A stretch of 64,000 bases of DNA from Wolbachia endosymbiont of Folsomia candida (lineage in GTDB: Bacteria > Pseudomonadota > Alphaproteobacteria > Rickettsiales > Anaplasmataceae). The notes below the pieces were generated by a model. That model was not told the DNA's origin, did not search any database, and worked only from the letters and a program-made list of their open reading frames with translations. How positions within the stretch are numbered: the first letter of the stretch is position 1; each line of letters opens with the position of its first letter. Position numbers and translations under genes: made by a program. Location of the stretch: contig NZ_CP015510.2 of NCBI RefSeq assembly GCF_001931755.2, positions 558,001 to 622,000 on the forward strand, read 5' to 3'. Of the stretch, positions 19,062 through 28,508 are shown piece by piece.

Positions 19062-19457
19062 TTATTGAATAAGTAGATTTAAATTATTATTCATAAAATA
19101 ATTTAAACAGTCAGCATAACCTATTTCCTTACTTTCATCTAGCGGTACAGTAAAAGTACGATTCATTATGTCACATTCAACTTTCCCATCAAGATCCAAA
19201 CCTTTAATGTTAAAAAGCTCCTTGCTAGTAACAAACTTATTGTCTTGATCTATGGTAACAAAGCTAAATTTGCAATCAAATCTATGTGGATTATTCGGAT
19301 CAAACATATCAGCAGGATATACGTACTTCAAATTATCTAGCTGTAACCGAGTATATCCATACTCTGAACCGTTTATTATACTATAAGACTGGTTATCTCC
19401 TCCACTAAAGTCGACATCGTAACTCCTGACATTTTTTAATTCTAATTGTTTTACCAT
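19062..19457 (-). CDS. Hypothetical small protein
   Basis: A 131-residue protein starting at ATG 19457, preceded by AAGGTG; the longer frame from 19496 has no such site. It has no signal peptide or membrane span. The sequence is beta-rich, with repeated polar/hydrophobic alternation (YDVDFSGGDNQSYSI, RLQLDNLKYVYPADMFD, KVECDIMNRTFTVPLDE). Small soluble proteins of a similar type occur at 53015 and 53435, but I cannot align them convincingly. Function unknown. Confidence 0.62.
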   Translation of the reverse strand: MVKQLELKNVRSYDVDFSGGDNQSYSIINGSEYGYTRLQLDNLKYVYPADMFDPNNPHRFDCKFSFVTIDQDNKFVTSKELFNIKGLDLDGKVECDIMNRTFTVPLDESKEIGYADCLNYFMNNNLNLLIQ

Positions 19458-19706
19458 ACTTTTCACCTTAATATAAAAACTATTTAAATTATACATGATA
19501 ATCTTAAAATTATTATTAATAATATTAAGATATTAAGGTTATAATGTCCGTAACTTGCTTCACAAATCTTGATTTTGAATAATTTTTAACTTGAGGTTTG
19601 TATAATTGAGTAGCATAGGCTAAAATTAAGAAAACTATAATATATTTGTATAAAATTAAAATAAATTAGAGTAAATATAGTAATGAGCTATTATTTTATA
19701 AGTTAA

Positions 19707-21029
19707 ATGTTAACAAGATTTGCTCCAAGCCCAACTGGCTATCTCCACGTTGGAAATGTCCGTACAGCTTTAGTTTGTTGGCTTTATGCACGCAATCAAA
19801 ATGGAAAGTTTTTGCTGCGTTTGGATGACACCGATCTTGAGCGTTCGGATATTAAGTACATAGATAGTATAATACAAGATCTTGAATGGATTGGTATAGA
19901 TTGGGATTCAAGTTTTAAGCAATCAGAGCGCTTCCAGCGTTATCATGAAGTATTTTTGCAGTTGATAAAAGAAGAGCATGTTTATGCGTGCTATGAAACA
20001 AGAGAAGAGTTAGACATAAAACGAAAATTGCAGTTAAAGCAAGGATTGCCTCCGGTCTATGATAGGGGAGCATTGCTTTTAACTGATCAAGAGAAAGTTC
20101 ATCATGAGCAAGAGGGGCGAAGGCCGCATTTTAGATTTAAATTAAACGGAAATGAAGTTGTAAAATGGAATGATGAAGTTAAAGGTGAAATAAGTATCTC
20201 AACCAGTAGCATTAGTGACCCAGTAGTAAAACGGGAAGATGGAAATTACACGTATATGTTGCCTTCTGTAGTTGATGATATTGACTTTAACGTAACACAT
20301 GTCGTGCGTGGAGAGGATCACGTAACTAACACCGCTGTGCAGATCCAAATGCTGCAAGCATTGAAAGTGAAAATTCCTATATTTGCTCACCTTTCCCTTC
20401 TGCATTTCGATGATAATAAGATATCTAAGCGAGTTGGCGGGCTGGATATCAAATCCATAAAGGAAGATGAAATTGAGCCAATGGCGCTGAGTAGTTATTT
20501 AGTGAAACTTGGAACGTCAGATTCGATTGAAGCTCATATTAACATGCAATCTTTGATTGATTCATTTGATATTAAAAAATTTAGTTCAGCGTCTACACAA
20601 TTTAACTTGAGTGAAGTGCATAAGCTAAATAACAAAATCCTACAGCAGATGTCATTTGAAATGGTGAAAAAACGCTTAGCTCAAATTGGGGTGGATTCTT
20701 CAGAATTTTGGTATTTTATAAGGAATAACATAGAAAAATTTTCTGAAGTGGCTGAGTGGTGGCAAATATGCAAATCTAGTATAGAACCTGTGATTCTGAA
20801 TAAAGAGCTTGTACAAATTGCACTGAGCGCGTTACCTGAAGGAAACTGCGATGAAAACACATTGTCTGCTTGGGTAAAAGCTATTAGAGAGAGTGTGGAT
20901 ATAAAGGCAAAAGACCTATTTATGCAGTTGCGTTTAGCGTTAACTGGCAGGGAAACTGGACCAGAGCTTGCTAAATTATTAATTTTTATCGGCAAAGAAA
21001 GCATCATGAGCAGGCTTAAAGGAAAGTAA
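19707..21029 (+). CDS. gltX: Glutamyl-tRNA synthetase
   Basis: A class I synthetase of 440 residues. The HIGH-type motif is in [13 protein letters not shown] and the KMSKS-type loop is KISKRVG near residue 240. The [10 protein letters not shown] and [10 protein letters not shown] motifs are typical of GluRS. Rickettsiales usually carry two GltX paralogs, one charging tRNA-Gln for the amidotransferase route; which one this is cannot be told from the sequence alone. The end of the gene (from about 20853) has a decayed duplicate at 22993-23085, on the far side of the radical SAM cassette. Confidence 0.95.
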   Translation: MLTRFAPSPTGYLHVGNVRTALVCWLYARNQNGKFLLRLDDTDLERSDIKYIDSIIQDLEWIGIDWDSSFKQSERFQRYHEVFLQLIKEEHVYACYETREELDIKRKLQLKQGLPPVYDRGALLLTDQEKVHHEQEGRRPHFRFKLNGNEVVKWNDEVKGEISISTSSISDPVVKREDGNYTYMLPSVVDDIDFNVTHVVRGEDHVTNTAVQIQMLQALKVKIPIFAHLSLLHFDDNKISKRVGGLDIKSIKEDEIEPMALSSYLVKLGTSDSIEAHINMQSLIDSFDIKKFSSASTQFNLSEVHKLNNKILQQMSFEMVKKRLAQIGVDSSEFWYFIRNNIEKFSEVAEWWQICKSSIEPVILNKELVQIALSALPEGNCDENTLSAWVKAIRESVDIKAKDLFMQLRLALTGRETGPELAKLLIFIGKESIMSRLKGK

Positions 21030-21067
21030 AAATAGTTCATTGAATTAAAAAATAGTTGAGATCAAAA

Positions 21068-22225
21068 TCATTGATTGACCAACAATACTTGTTTCATTTT
21101 TTCTTTAGAAAATCCGTGCATTAAAAGAAATTGTACAATTCTTTGCCAAAAAATCTTTAAACCTTCACAATATACTGAAGGATTATTAAAACTTGCGCTA
21201 GAAGGGTTGAACCTATGACCGTAGGTTCCCCCGCCACAAACATTTTCATAACAGCATTGCTTGCATTCATCAGGTCTATTTTCCATATCAGCCAAAAAAT
21301 TACTGAAAAATTTATCTGATAAAAACTCGGCCCAACTAGTATTACTGATATTATATTCAATAAATTTATGGGGAACACATGTTCTCAAATCATCTAATGG
21401 ACCAAGATCTCCATTATTGGAAACGCATATTAATGGCAGCACGAAGGGACTTCTCTTGCCAAATCCCTCAACTCTTGAATAATTACCATAAAATAGTTCT
21501 AAGGCATTAAGACAATACCGGATGAATACCTTTGGGTTATCTGAATTCTCTTTTATCCATTCATCAAACACCTCAACCATGAATTTACCATACTTTTCAG
21601 GTGGATAAATAGGAAGAGAGCCATAATTAGCATCGGGTAGCAAAAGATCAAAATGTCTCAATTTTAATTCTTTGGTGAAATGATTATAAACATCAGCACC
21701 ATTAGCCTCAGGATTGATAACAGATAACAATCCGAATGGATATTCATTTTCTTGACACAATCTAATTTTGGTTACTACGCTTTCATAAGTACTACGCCCT
21801 TTTTTATCTAATCTATAAACATCATTCAAAGCCTTTGTTCCGTCTAAACTAATGCCTATTCCAACATCATATTCCTTGAAAATTTTTATCCACTCTATAT
21901 CAATTAACATTCCGTTTGTTTGTAGAGCAAACTTAATACTATTCAAGTTTAACTGCTTGGCTGTAGTTTGAATTTTTTGGCACATTTGAATAAAATGATG
22001 CTTCTTTTGAAGTAATGGCTCTCCCCCATGAAATTCAACAAGCAAATCTGTAACGCCTAGGTCATTCACCCCTTGAGAGATAAAATCATTAAATCGATCA
22101 ACCATCTCCATTGAGATCTGAGGCTTTCGATTGCGCCACGATTGATCAGCTTTATTAAAGTAATAACAATAGGTGCAATTAATATTGCATCTTTCTACAG
22201 TTTTAAGTATTACTCCAGCCTTCAC
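21068..22225 (-). CDS. Radical SAM/SPASM peptide maturase (FxsB-like)
   Basis: A 385-residue enzyme. The radical SAM cluster motif CxxxCxxC is C13, C17 and C20 in ERCNINCTYCYYF, and EFHGGEPLL is the SAM-binding GGEP motif. A C-terminal SPASM region has C267, C283, C321, C324, C330 and C353 for auxiliary Fe-S clusters. The stretch ENVCGGGTYGHRF followed by FNNPSVYCEG is, from family knowledge, typical of the FxsB-like maturases that form three-residue cyclophanes in peptides. Two small precursor-like genes lie immediately upstream on the same strand. I infer that it modifies them. No adjacent protease or dedicated exporter is seen, and the transporter at 28509 is not linked. Confidence 0.9.
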   Translation of the reverse strand: MKAGVILKTVERCNINCTYCYYFNKADQSWRNRKPQISMEMVDRFNDFISQGVNDLGVTDLLVEFHGGEPLLQKKHHFIQMCQKIQTTAKQLNLNSIKFALQTNGMLIDIEWIKIFKEYDVGIGISLDGTKALNDVYRLDKKGRSTYESVVTKIRLCQENEYPFGLLSVINPEANGADVYNHFTKELKLRHFDLLLPDANYGSLPIYPPEKYGKFMVEVFDEWIKENSDNPKVFIRYCLNALELFYGNYSRVEGFGKRSPFVLPLICVSNNGDLGPLDDLRTCVPHKFIEYNISNTSWAEFLSDKFFSNFLADMENRPDECKQCCYENVCGGGTYGHRFNPSSASFNNPSVYCEGLKIFWQRIVQFLLMHGFSKEKMKQVLLVNQ

Positions 22226-22291
22226 TAGTATACCTCACATTAAAATTAACAATAACCATCACGCTTAAAGTGATTACTTCTATTGCAAAAA

Positions 22292-22555
22292 TTATCTAGA
22301 TTCTCCTTTATCTTTTCCGCTGGTGTCTTTGATCAATTCTTCCGTTATCTTATCTGCCCAGCACACATTAATATGTCCTCCACCATCCCTATCAAATTGA
22401 CAGTGATTATCATGTGAAGTGTGGTTATTTCTACTACGAGGATCACTTGAAATTCTCTCTATGCTTTCAAGTATGAGACTGCTCTTAACCTCATCTGTAA
22501 TAGCGCCAAAACTTTTTAGTAACGAATCTACTTGTTTTTCTTTAATATTCACCAT
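22292..22555 (-). CDS. Putative RiPP precursor peptide, second copy
   Basis: An 87-residue peptide starting at ATG 22555, with GGAGG five bases upstream. A leader of about 40 residues (helical, with LLKSFGAITDEVKSSLILES) is followed by a His/Asn/Gly-rich part and the putative core GGGHINVCWAD (residues 58-68), then a charged tail. H61-I62-N63 and W66-A67-D68 are aromatic-x-x triplets of the kind cross-linked by cyclophane-forming radical SAM enzymes. It sits between its paralog and the maturase gene, 66 bp upstream of the latter. A small inverted repeat (ATCAC with GTGAT near 22258-22274) lies in that gap. Confidence 0.78.
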   Translation of the reverse strand: MVNIKEKQVDSLLKSFGAITDEVKSSLILESIERISSDPRSRNNHTSHDNHCQFDRDGGGHINVCWADKITEELIKDTSGKDKGESR

Positions 22556-22606
22556 AACTGCCTCCACAACTTTGCATAAAAAAATTAACAACAACTTACC
22601 TGAAAA

Positions 22607-22882
22607 TTACTTTGATGTTTCTCTGTTCCTTTCAATTCCAAGCAAATTATCCTGGTTATCACTTTTAATCAAATCCCCTATTGGATTGTCATCAAAGCAT
22701 ACATTCACATGCATTCCACCACTCCTGCTATGACTGCAATGATTAGTATGGTCGTTTGTACTATCAGAATCGCCTGAAAATCTGTCTATCCCTTTAAGAA
22801 GGAGATTGCCACTAAATTGACCAGTACTAGCACTAAGACGTTCTAATAATAAACTTACCTCTGCCTCCTTTTTATTTAGCAT
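22607..22882 (-). CDS. Putative RiPP precursor peptide, first copy
   Basis: A 91-residue peptide starting at ATG 22882, with GAGGGG upstream. It has the same design as its neighbour: a helical leader (KKEAEVSLLLERLSAS), a Ser/Asp/His-rich linker, then the core GGMHVNVCFDD (residues 55-65) and a polar tail. H58-V59-N60 and F63-D64-D65 match the HIN and WAD triplets of the second copy, and the spacing NHC...GG-H-x-N-V-C-aromatic-x-D is conserved while the flanks differ. That is the pattern expected when only the core is under selection. It is the first gene of the cassette. Confidence 0.78.
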   Translation of the reverse strand: MLNKKEAEVSLLLERLSASTGQFSGNLLLKGIDRFSGDSDSTNDHTNHCSHSRSGGMHVNVCFDDNPIGDLIKSDNQDNLLGIERNRETSK

Positions 22883-22918
22883 TATTGCCCCTCTAATTTT
22901 TCATAATAAATTAGTATG

Positions 22919-22946
22919 AATTTACGCTCACCATAGTGCTTGTCAA
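22919..22946 (-). promoter_or_regulatory. Probable promoter of the radical SAM cassette
   Basis: On the minus strand, TTGACA (plus 22941-22946) and TAAATT (plus 22919-22924) are 16 bases apart and about 37 bases ahead of the first precursor start. It could drive both precursors and the maturase as one transcript. Confidence 0.55.
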
Positions 22947-22992
22947 GCAAAAAAGTGATATGTATATATTTATTTTAGTTGGTAAGACGGTT

Positions 22993-23085
22993 AATGAAAA
23001 CACATTGTCTGCATGGGTAAAAGCTATTAGAGAGAGCATCGATATTCGGAAAGAAAGTATCATGAGCAGGCTTGAAGAAAAGTAA
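22993..23085 (+). pseudogene. Decayed copy of the gltX 3' end
   Basis: Bases 22993-23042 match gltX around 20851-20900 (aaaacacattgtctgc, then gggtaaaagctattagagag) and 23049-23085 match the gltX end at 20993-21029, including the stop codon. About 90 bases between the two blocks are deleted. The remnant lies beyond the radical SAM cassette, so the cassette is bracketed by direct repeats of the gltX end. Confidence 0.9.
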
Positions 23086-23181
23086 GGAATAAAGTTAAGC
23101 ATACAGCAAACCTAGATATACAGTTCTAGAGTGTAATCTTGTTTTATACTGCACCGTTGCCATGCCAGGACATGAAAAAAC

Positions 23182-23209
23182 TTGACTTAAATTAGCAATT
23201 ACTTAATAT
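23182..23209 (+). promoter_or_regulatory. Possible promoter of the nusA operon
   Basis: TTGACT (23182-23187) and TAATAT (23204-23209) are 16 bases apart, about 65 bases upstream of the nusA start. The same hexamers occur before the gene at 18003. The region 23086-23181 holds nothing else I can identify. Confidence 0.4.
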
Positions 23210-23273
23210 TTAAGATAGCGTTCTTCGCTTGTTGAAGCTATAGTTGTATACTAATTACATTGGATTTATTTAT

Positions 23274-24863
23274 ATGATTGCTAATCGCAAAAGCAGTGTT
23301 AAGCAAAAAAGTAACAAGAATAATATGGTTGGAAGCCCTGGTATAATAATTACAGCAAGGGAGCTTTCAGAGCAAAAAGGTCTAGATTTTGAAGTGGTAA
23401 TAAAAGCATTAGAGAGTTCTATAGAAGCCGTAGCTCATCAAAAATATGGTAACAGAAGTAAAATTATAGTGAATATCGATAGGAATACAGGTAAGATTAT
23501 TGCATACAGAAAGTTAGAAGTTATTGATGATGAGTCAGATGAAAATTATTCAGATGAAAGAAGAAATTCAAGTGATGCCAAATGTGAATTAATCACACTT
23601 TCGCAAGCTCGATTAATAACAAAAGATGATATAAAAGTTGGTGATATTATTCATGAGCCACTTTCTCTTAACACTGATCTTGCTTCAGCAAGGATTGCCC
23701 AGCAAAAGATTGCTCAAATAATGAAAGACGAAGAGTCAAAAAAGCAATATGAAGAATTTAAAGATAAAGTGGGAGAAGTAAGATATGGTATTGTAAAACA
23801 AGTAGAATATATAGATTTGATTATAGACATAAATGGCACTAGGGCATATCTTCCGCTGCGTAATTTAATTGGTAGTGAGTTGTTCCGTGAAGGCGATAAG
23901 GTCAAAGCTTATATACAAAGTGTTAAGCGCTCTGACGATGGACGTCAGATTATTATGTCTAGAACTCACGAAGGCTTTTTAGAAGCATTATTAAAGCAAG
24001 AAGTACCAGAAATTGCGGATGAATTAGTGATAATTAAAGGTATAGCTAGAGATGCTGGTTCGAGGTCTAAAGTTGCAGTTTTTTCCCCTGATAGAAATAT
24101 TGACCCAGTTGGTGCTTGTGTTGGAATTAAAGGTGATAGAATAAAAACTATCATACACGAATTAAATGGTGAAAAAATTGATGTTATAAATTATTCTGCA
24201 GATTTGGGCCAGTTCGTCATAAAATCCATTACTCCTGCAGAGGTATCAAAAGTTATTATTGATGAAGACGAAAAGTGTATAGAATTAATAGTTGCTGAGG
24301 ATCAACTGAGCTTAGCTATAGGAAAAAAAGGTCAGAATGTAAGGTTAGCTTCACAACTTGTTGGATGGAAAATTGAGATATTAAGTACTCAGCAAGAATC
24401 AGAAAGGCGAGGCAAAGAACTTACTCAATGTTCTGCTTTATTTGCTGAAGCTTTAAATTTAGAAGAGATCATGGGCCAACTGCTGGTTACAGAAGGCTTT
24501 TCAACTGTGGAAGATATAGCTAATGTTTCAATTAAAGAGCTTGCTTCGATAGAAGGTTTTAATGAAGATATTGCAAATGAGTTGCGTAATAGAGCGAATA
24601 AGTATCTGAAGGAAGAAAACGATAGGAAAATCGAAGAGCTAAGAAACTTGGGTATGGAAGATTATGTAATAAATCTACCTTTATCCACAGATAATAAAAT
24701 AGCTCTTAGTAAATATGGTGTTAAAACTTTAGAAGATGTAGCTGATTTATCAAGTCATGAGTTTTGTAGCATAATTTCTTCTTCATCTGACAGTAAAGAA
24801 AATTTAAAAGATACAGCAAACTCAATAATCATGGAAGCGCGTAAAAAGCTTGGAATAATATAG
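23274..24863 (+). CDS. nusA: Transcription termination/antitermination factor NusA
   Basis: NusA binds RNA polymerase and nascent RNA. The N-terminal domain (ARELSEQKGLDFEVVIKALE), an S1 domain (VGEVRYGIVKQVEYIDLI), KH1 and KH2 domains (GACVGIKGDRIKTIIHELNG, AIGKKGQNVRLASQLVGW) and C-terminal helix-hairpin-helix repeats are all visible. I place the start at ATG 23274 (529 residues); a longer frame begins at TTG 23244, and ATG 23325 is also possible. infB follows after 10 bp and rbfA overlaps infB, the classic nusA-infB-rbfA order. rimP, often first in this operon, is absent here. Confidence 0.95.
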   Translation: MIANRKSSVKQKSNKNNMVGSPGIIITARELSEQKGLDFEVVIKALESSIEAVAHQKYGNRSKIIVNIDRNTGKIIAYRKLEVIDDESDENYSDERRNSSDAKCELITLSQARLITKDDIKVGDIIHEPLSLNTDLASARIAQQKIAQIMKDEESKKQYEEFKDKVGEVRYGIVKQVEYIDLIIDINGTRAYLPLRNLIGSELFREGDKVKAYIQSVKRSDDGRQIIMSRTHEGFLEALLKQEVPEIADELVIIKGIARDAGSRSKVAVFSPDRNIDPVGACVGIKGDRIKTIIHELNGEKIDVINYSADLGQFVIKSITPAEVSKVIIDEDEKCIELIVAEDQLSLAIGKKGQNVRLASQLVGWKIEILSTQQESERRGKELTQCSALFAEALNLEEIMGQLLVTEGFSTVEDIANVSIKELASIEGFNEDIANELRNRANKYLKEENDRKIEELRNLGMEDYVINLPLSTDNKIALSKYGVKTLEDVADLSSHEFCSIISSSSDSKENLKDTANSIIMEARKKLGII

Positions 24864-24873
24864 TTGAAATTAT

Positions 24874-27186
24874 ATGGACAATGAAGATATTAGCGGTAAA
24901 AAATTAACACTGCAGGGCTTGAGTAAGTTTAAGTTAGGTTTGGATTTAAGCGCTTCAGCCAACTCAAATGCTGGGGCAACAATAGTAAAAAAAAGAAGAA
25001 AGAAGCCCAATGATTCTGAGGAGCATGATTTTTTTGATAGTAGCAAATTAGGTTCTTTGACAGAGAAAGAACAAATTTCCCGGATTCATGCTGTACAGAA
25101 TGCTGCTTTACTTAAAGAAAAAAGTAGTAAAGTAGAAGAGGAAATAGTAGTAGAAAAAGATGATAATGATGAAGACCAGAGTAGTGATTCAGGTACTGTT
25201 CTTGAGGAAGCCGGCAAGGAAGTTTTAAAAGATCCTGATTTAATTAAACAAAAAGAAGATGAGGAAGAGAGTAAGAAAAAATCTTTAAAAGTTAGTAAGG
25301 ATACATATTCTAAACATTCAAAGCTCGTAATTGCGCAGGCAATAGATGAAAAAGCTGAGCAGCCTACTGTGTTTAGGCAAAGATTTGGAATAAGGAATAG
25401 GAAATCAAAATTTACTAAAGGTAAGAATATATCAAGAGAAGTTGTTGTACCGGATGAAATTACAATTAGGGAATTATCTATTCGCATGGCAGAAGATAGC
25501 AAAAGTGTATTAAAGATGTTAAAAGAAGAAGTTGGTGAAAGTTACAGAGTAGGCGATTTAGTGGATCCAGATATAGCATCCGAAATAGTAAAAAAGTTCA
25601 ATCATACAGTCAAGCGAGTGAGTGATTCTGATAAAGAAAAGGATTTATTTTTCATAGAAGGCCGGGAAAATTTACCTAAAAAACTTAAACCACCAGTTGT
25701 CACTTTTATGGGCCACGTAGATCATGGTAAAACTTCATTGCTTGATGCATTTCGTGAATCTAATGTTGCAGAAAGAGAATCAGGTGGAATAACTCAGCAT
25801 ATAGGTGCTTATCAAATAATGACAAAAGATAAGCAAAAAATCACGTTTATTGATACACCAGGACATGAAGCGTTTACTGCGATGCGTGCATGTGGTGCTA
25901 ACATAACTAATATAGTTGTGATAGTAGTTGCAGCCGATGATGGAATAATGAAACAAACAGTTGAAGCAATAAACCATGCAAAGGCAGCAAATGTCTCTAT
26001 TATAGTTGCTATTAATAAAATTGATAAATCTGAACCTGGTGATGTAGAGAAAGTAATGGGTAGCTTACCTCAATATGACCTAATACCTGAAGAGCTCGGT
26101 GGTGATGTAATGGTTGTACCAGTATCGGCAAAAAAGAGAATCAACTTAGATAAGCTAGAAGAAACGATTTTGTTAGTCGCTGAATTCTTGGAGCTAGAAG
26201 CAGTGGAAGATTGTCGTGCACTTGGATGGGTGATAGAGTCTAAAATAGATAAAACAAAAGGGATATCAGCTACATTGATAGTTGAAGAAGGAACCTTAAA
26301 AATCGGTGATATGTTGGTAATCGGCACAACATATGGTAAAGTGCGTAACATGGTCAATCATCTTGGTCAAAGAGAAAAGATTGCTCTGCCATCCACTCCA
26401 ATTGAAGTGACTGGTTTAAATGGTGCACCAAACGCTGGTGATAAATTTGTTGTTGTAAGTTCTGAAAAGCAGGCACGTGAAATTATTGAACACAGATTAG
26501 AGTTAATTAAGAAAAAAGAAGAAAGCTTAGACGAGGATGATTTAGATATATTCAGCCGTAATAACAGTGAAATAGAAGAGTTATCTGTAGTTTTAAAGTG
26601 TGACGTAACCGGATCTATTGAAGCAATATCAAGTTCAATTGATAAACTCGGTAAAGACCAAGTGAAATTAAATATTCTACACAAAGCTGTGGGAGGAATA
26701 ACAGATTCTGATGTGCTCCTTGCAGAAGCATCTGGTGCAGTAATTTTGGCTTTTAATGTAAAAGTAGATTCAAAAATAAGGGATTTAGCAAAACAGAAAG
26801 GTGTAGAAATACATACTTACAATATAATATATGAACTTATCGATGATATGAAGATGTATTTAACTAAAATGTTAAAGCCTGTTACACGAGAAGTTCGTGT
26901 TGGTTCCGTATCTGTAAGGCAAATATTTAATGTATCTAAAGCCGGCAATATTATTGGATGTTATGTAAGCGATGGGGTTATCAAAAAAGACTCTTTGATC
27001 AAGGTGATGCGCAGTGATAAATTGATATATGAAGGAAAATTAAAGGCATTACGTAGATTTAAAGATGACGTTAAAGAAGTAGGTCTAAACTTTGAATGCG
27101 GAGTATCACTAGAAGGTAATGTAGATGTTAAAGTTGGTGATATCTTAGAAGCTTATCAATTAGTACAAGAGGAAAGGGTACTCTAG
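24874..27186 (+). CDS. infB: Translation initiation factor IF-2
   Basis: IF-2 brings initiator tRNA to the 30S subunit. The 770-residue protein has a charged, poorly conserved N-terminal region (about 1-190), then an IF2-N segment, and the G domain with GHVDHGKTS (P-loop), DTPGHEAF and NKIDKSE, followed by the beta-barrel, alpha-beta-alpha and C2 domains. Length is slightly below the E. coli form, as in other Rickettsiales. Its stop codon overlaps the GTG start of rbfA, implying translational coupling. Confidence 0.97.
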   Translation: MDNEDISGKKLTLQGLSKFKLGLDLSASANSNAGATIVKKRRKKPNDSEEHDFFDSSKLGSLTEKEQISRIHAVQNAALLKEKSSKVEEEIVVEKDDNDEDQSSDSGTVLEEAGKEVLKDPDLIKQKEDEEESKKKSLKVSKDTYSKHSKLVIAQAIDEKAEQPTVFRQRFGIRNRKSKFTKGKNISREVVVPDEITIRELSIRMAEDSKSVLKMLKEEVGESYRVGDLVDPDIASEIVKKFNHTVKRVSDSDKEKDLFFIEGRENLPKKLKPPVVTFMGHVDHGKTSLLDAFRESNVAERESGGITQHIGAYQIMTKDKQKITFIDTPGHEAFTAMRACGANITNIVVIVVAADDGIMKQTVEAINHAKAANVSIIVAINKIDKSEPGDVEKVMGSLPQYDLIPEELGGDVMVVPVSAKKRINLDKLEETILLVAEFLELEAVEDCRALGWVIESKIDKTKGISATLIVEEGTLKIGDMLVIGTTYGKVRNMVNHLGQREKIALPSTPIEVTGLNGAPNAGDKFVVVSSEKQAREIIEHRLELIKKKEESLDEDDLDIFSRNNSEIEELSVVLKCDVTGSIEAISSSIDKLGKDQVKLNILHKAVGGITDSDVLLAEASGAVILAFNVKVDSKIRDLAKQKGVEIHTYNIIYELIDDMKMYLTKMLKPVTREVRVGSVSVRQIFNVSKAGNIIGCYVSDGVIKKDSLIKVMRSDKLIYEGKLKALRRFKDDVKEVGLNFECGVSLEGNVDVKVGDILEAYQLVQEERVL

Positions 27187-27617
27187 TGGAGAATACGAGA
27201 AAAGAAATTAGAAGTCTAAAGATAGCGTCAGTGTTACATAGGGCAATATCTAAAATCTTGATGGAAGGTAAGGTTTTTAATAAAAACGTAATGGTATCTG
27301 ACGTAAAGTTAAGTAAAGATCTAACCAAAGCAGATGTCTATATAGTCCTATCCTCATTGAATAAACCTATTATTCAAGTAGCTGACACTGACATCCAGAT
27401 TCCAGCATCACGCGCTGGAATGGCATCAGACGTGTCTGAGGACGATTGCGACATTAACTCTATTGTTAACGAAATGAACAAGTCTGCATGGTCAATACGT
27501 AAGTCTATAATTCGTTATGTTGATTTGCGTTTTATACCTGAGTTAGTGTTTAAACCTGATCTAGGATTCGATAATTTTGTTAATGTGAATGAGATACTGC
27601 ATAATTATAATGATTAA
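27186..27617 (+). CDS. rbfA: Ribosome-binding factor A with palindrome insertion
   Basis: RbfA matures the 16S rRNA 5' end and supports cold adaptation. The KH-type core is recognised from RISK-like residues near the start (LHRAISKILMEGKV), KADVYIVLSS and the C-terminal IRKSIIRYVDLRFIPELVF. The start is GTG 27186, overlapping the infB stop. The protein is 143 residues, longer than the usual 110-125 of compact forms, because about 20 residues (from [14 protein letters not shown]) are encoded by an in-frame palindrome at 27399-27421. They fall in the loop between the strand after SLNK and the helix INSIVNEMNKSA. Confidence 0.92.
   Translation: MENTRKEIRSLKIASVLHRAISKILMEGKVFNKNVMVSDVKLSKDLTKADVYIVLSSLNKPIIQVADTDIQIPASRAGMASDVSEDDCDINSIVNEMNKSAWSIRKSIIRYVDLRFIPELVFKPDLGFDNFVNVNEILHNYND
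27399..27421. repeat. Palindromic repeat inside rbfA
   Basis: ATTCCAGC (27399-27406) pairs with GCTGGAAT (27414-27421). The flanks (gacatccag before, ggcatcaga after) resemble the wider palindrome consensus seen in mnmG and pheT. Confidence 0.9.
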
Positions 27618-27623
27618 GAACCA

Positions 27624-28481
27624 ATGCATCTGAATTCTTACTTTTCATTGATGAGAATGCATAGCTTAACAGGTTTGTGGCTTGTGCTATTTCCTAGCTT
27701 AAGCGGTATTCTTTTAGCTTCAACTTCTTTATCGTGGCAGACTTTTTTTTACATTATTTTATTTACTATAGGTGCATTTTTAATGAGACCTTCTGGGTGC
27801 ATAATTAATGATATTTTTGATAAAGAAATAGATGCACACGTTGAGCGAACAAAATTTAGGCCACTAGCAAGTGGTGCACTAAATGTAAAGCAAGCATTGA
27901 TTTTGCTTTTATTATTACTGTCTATTGCTCTGATAATCTTATTACTAACTAATAAAACTACACTTATACTTGGAATAGTTTCAATGTGTATGATAGCTAT
28001 TTACCCTTTATTAAAGCGTTATGTTTGGTGGCCGCAGTTGTTTTTAGGGTTCACTTTCAATATGGGGTCGCTAATGGGCTCAGCCGCGATAAAGAACCAG
28101 ATTACTATAGAATCCGTACTATTTTATGCAGGATGCATTTTTTGGACGATTAGTTACGACACTATATACGCTCACCAGGATAAAAAAGATGATGAAAAAC
28201 TTGGAATGAAATCAACTGCATTATATTTTGGTGATACGACAAAATCCTGGTTAAAAAGATTTTATTTAACGACTATGATGGTATGGCTATATGCTGGTAT
28301 CTTATCATCACTAAATAACATTTTTTATATTGCCTTACTTGCTGTAGGATTTATATTTCATCGCCAATACAAAAATTTTAATCCTGATGATTCAGCTCAA
28401 TGTATGTCAATATTCAAAAGTAATTCCTATGTTGGATTGCTACTTTTTTTTGGCATCTTGTTAGATAGAATAGCCAATTGA
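27624..28481 (+). CDS. ubiA: 4-hydroxybenzoate polyprenyltransferase
   Basis: This membrane enzyme prenylates 4-hydroxybenzoate in ubiquinone synthesis. The two Asp-rich Mg-binding motifs are NDIFDKEIDAHVERTKFRPL near residue 70 and DTIYAHQDKKDD near residue 187. Seven to nine hydrophobic spans cover most of the 285 residues, as in the family. It starts 6 bp after rbfA and is followed after 27 bp by an ABC exporter, so it is probably in the nusA operon. Confidence 0.94.
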   Translation: MHLNSYFSLMRMHSLTGLWLVLFPSLSGILLASTSLSWQTFFYIILFTIGAFLMRPSGCIINDIFDKEIDAHVERTKFRPLASGALNVKQALILLLLLLSIALIILLLTNKTTLILGIVSMCMIAIYPLLKRYVWWPQLFLGFTFNMGSLMGSAAIKNQITIESVLFYAGCIFWTISYDTIYAHQDKKDDEKLGMKSTALYFGDTTKSWLKRFYLTTMMVWLYAGILSSLNNIFYIALLAVGFIFHRQYKNFNPDDSAQCMSIFKSNSYVGLLLFFGILLDRIAN

Positions 28482-28508
28482 CACGTGCTTGGTTGTTAAT
28501 AAATAGTT

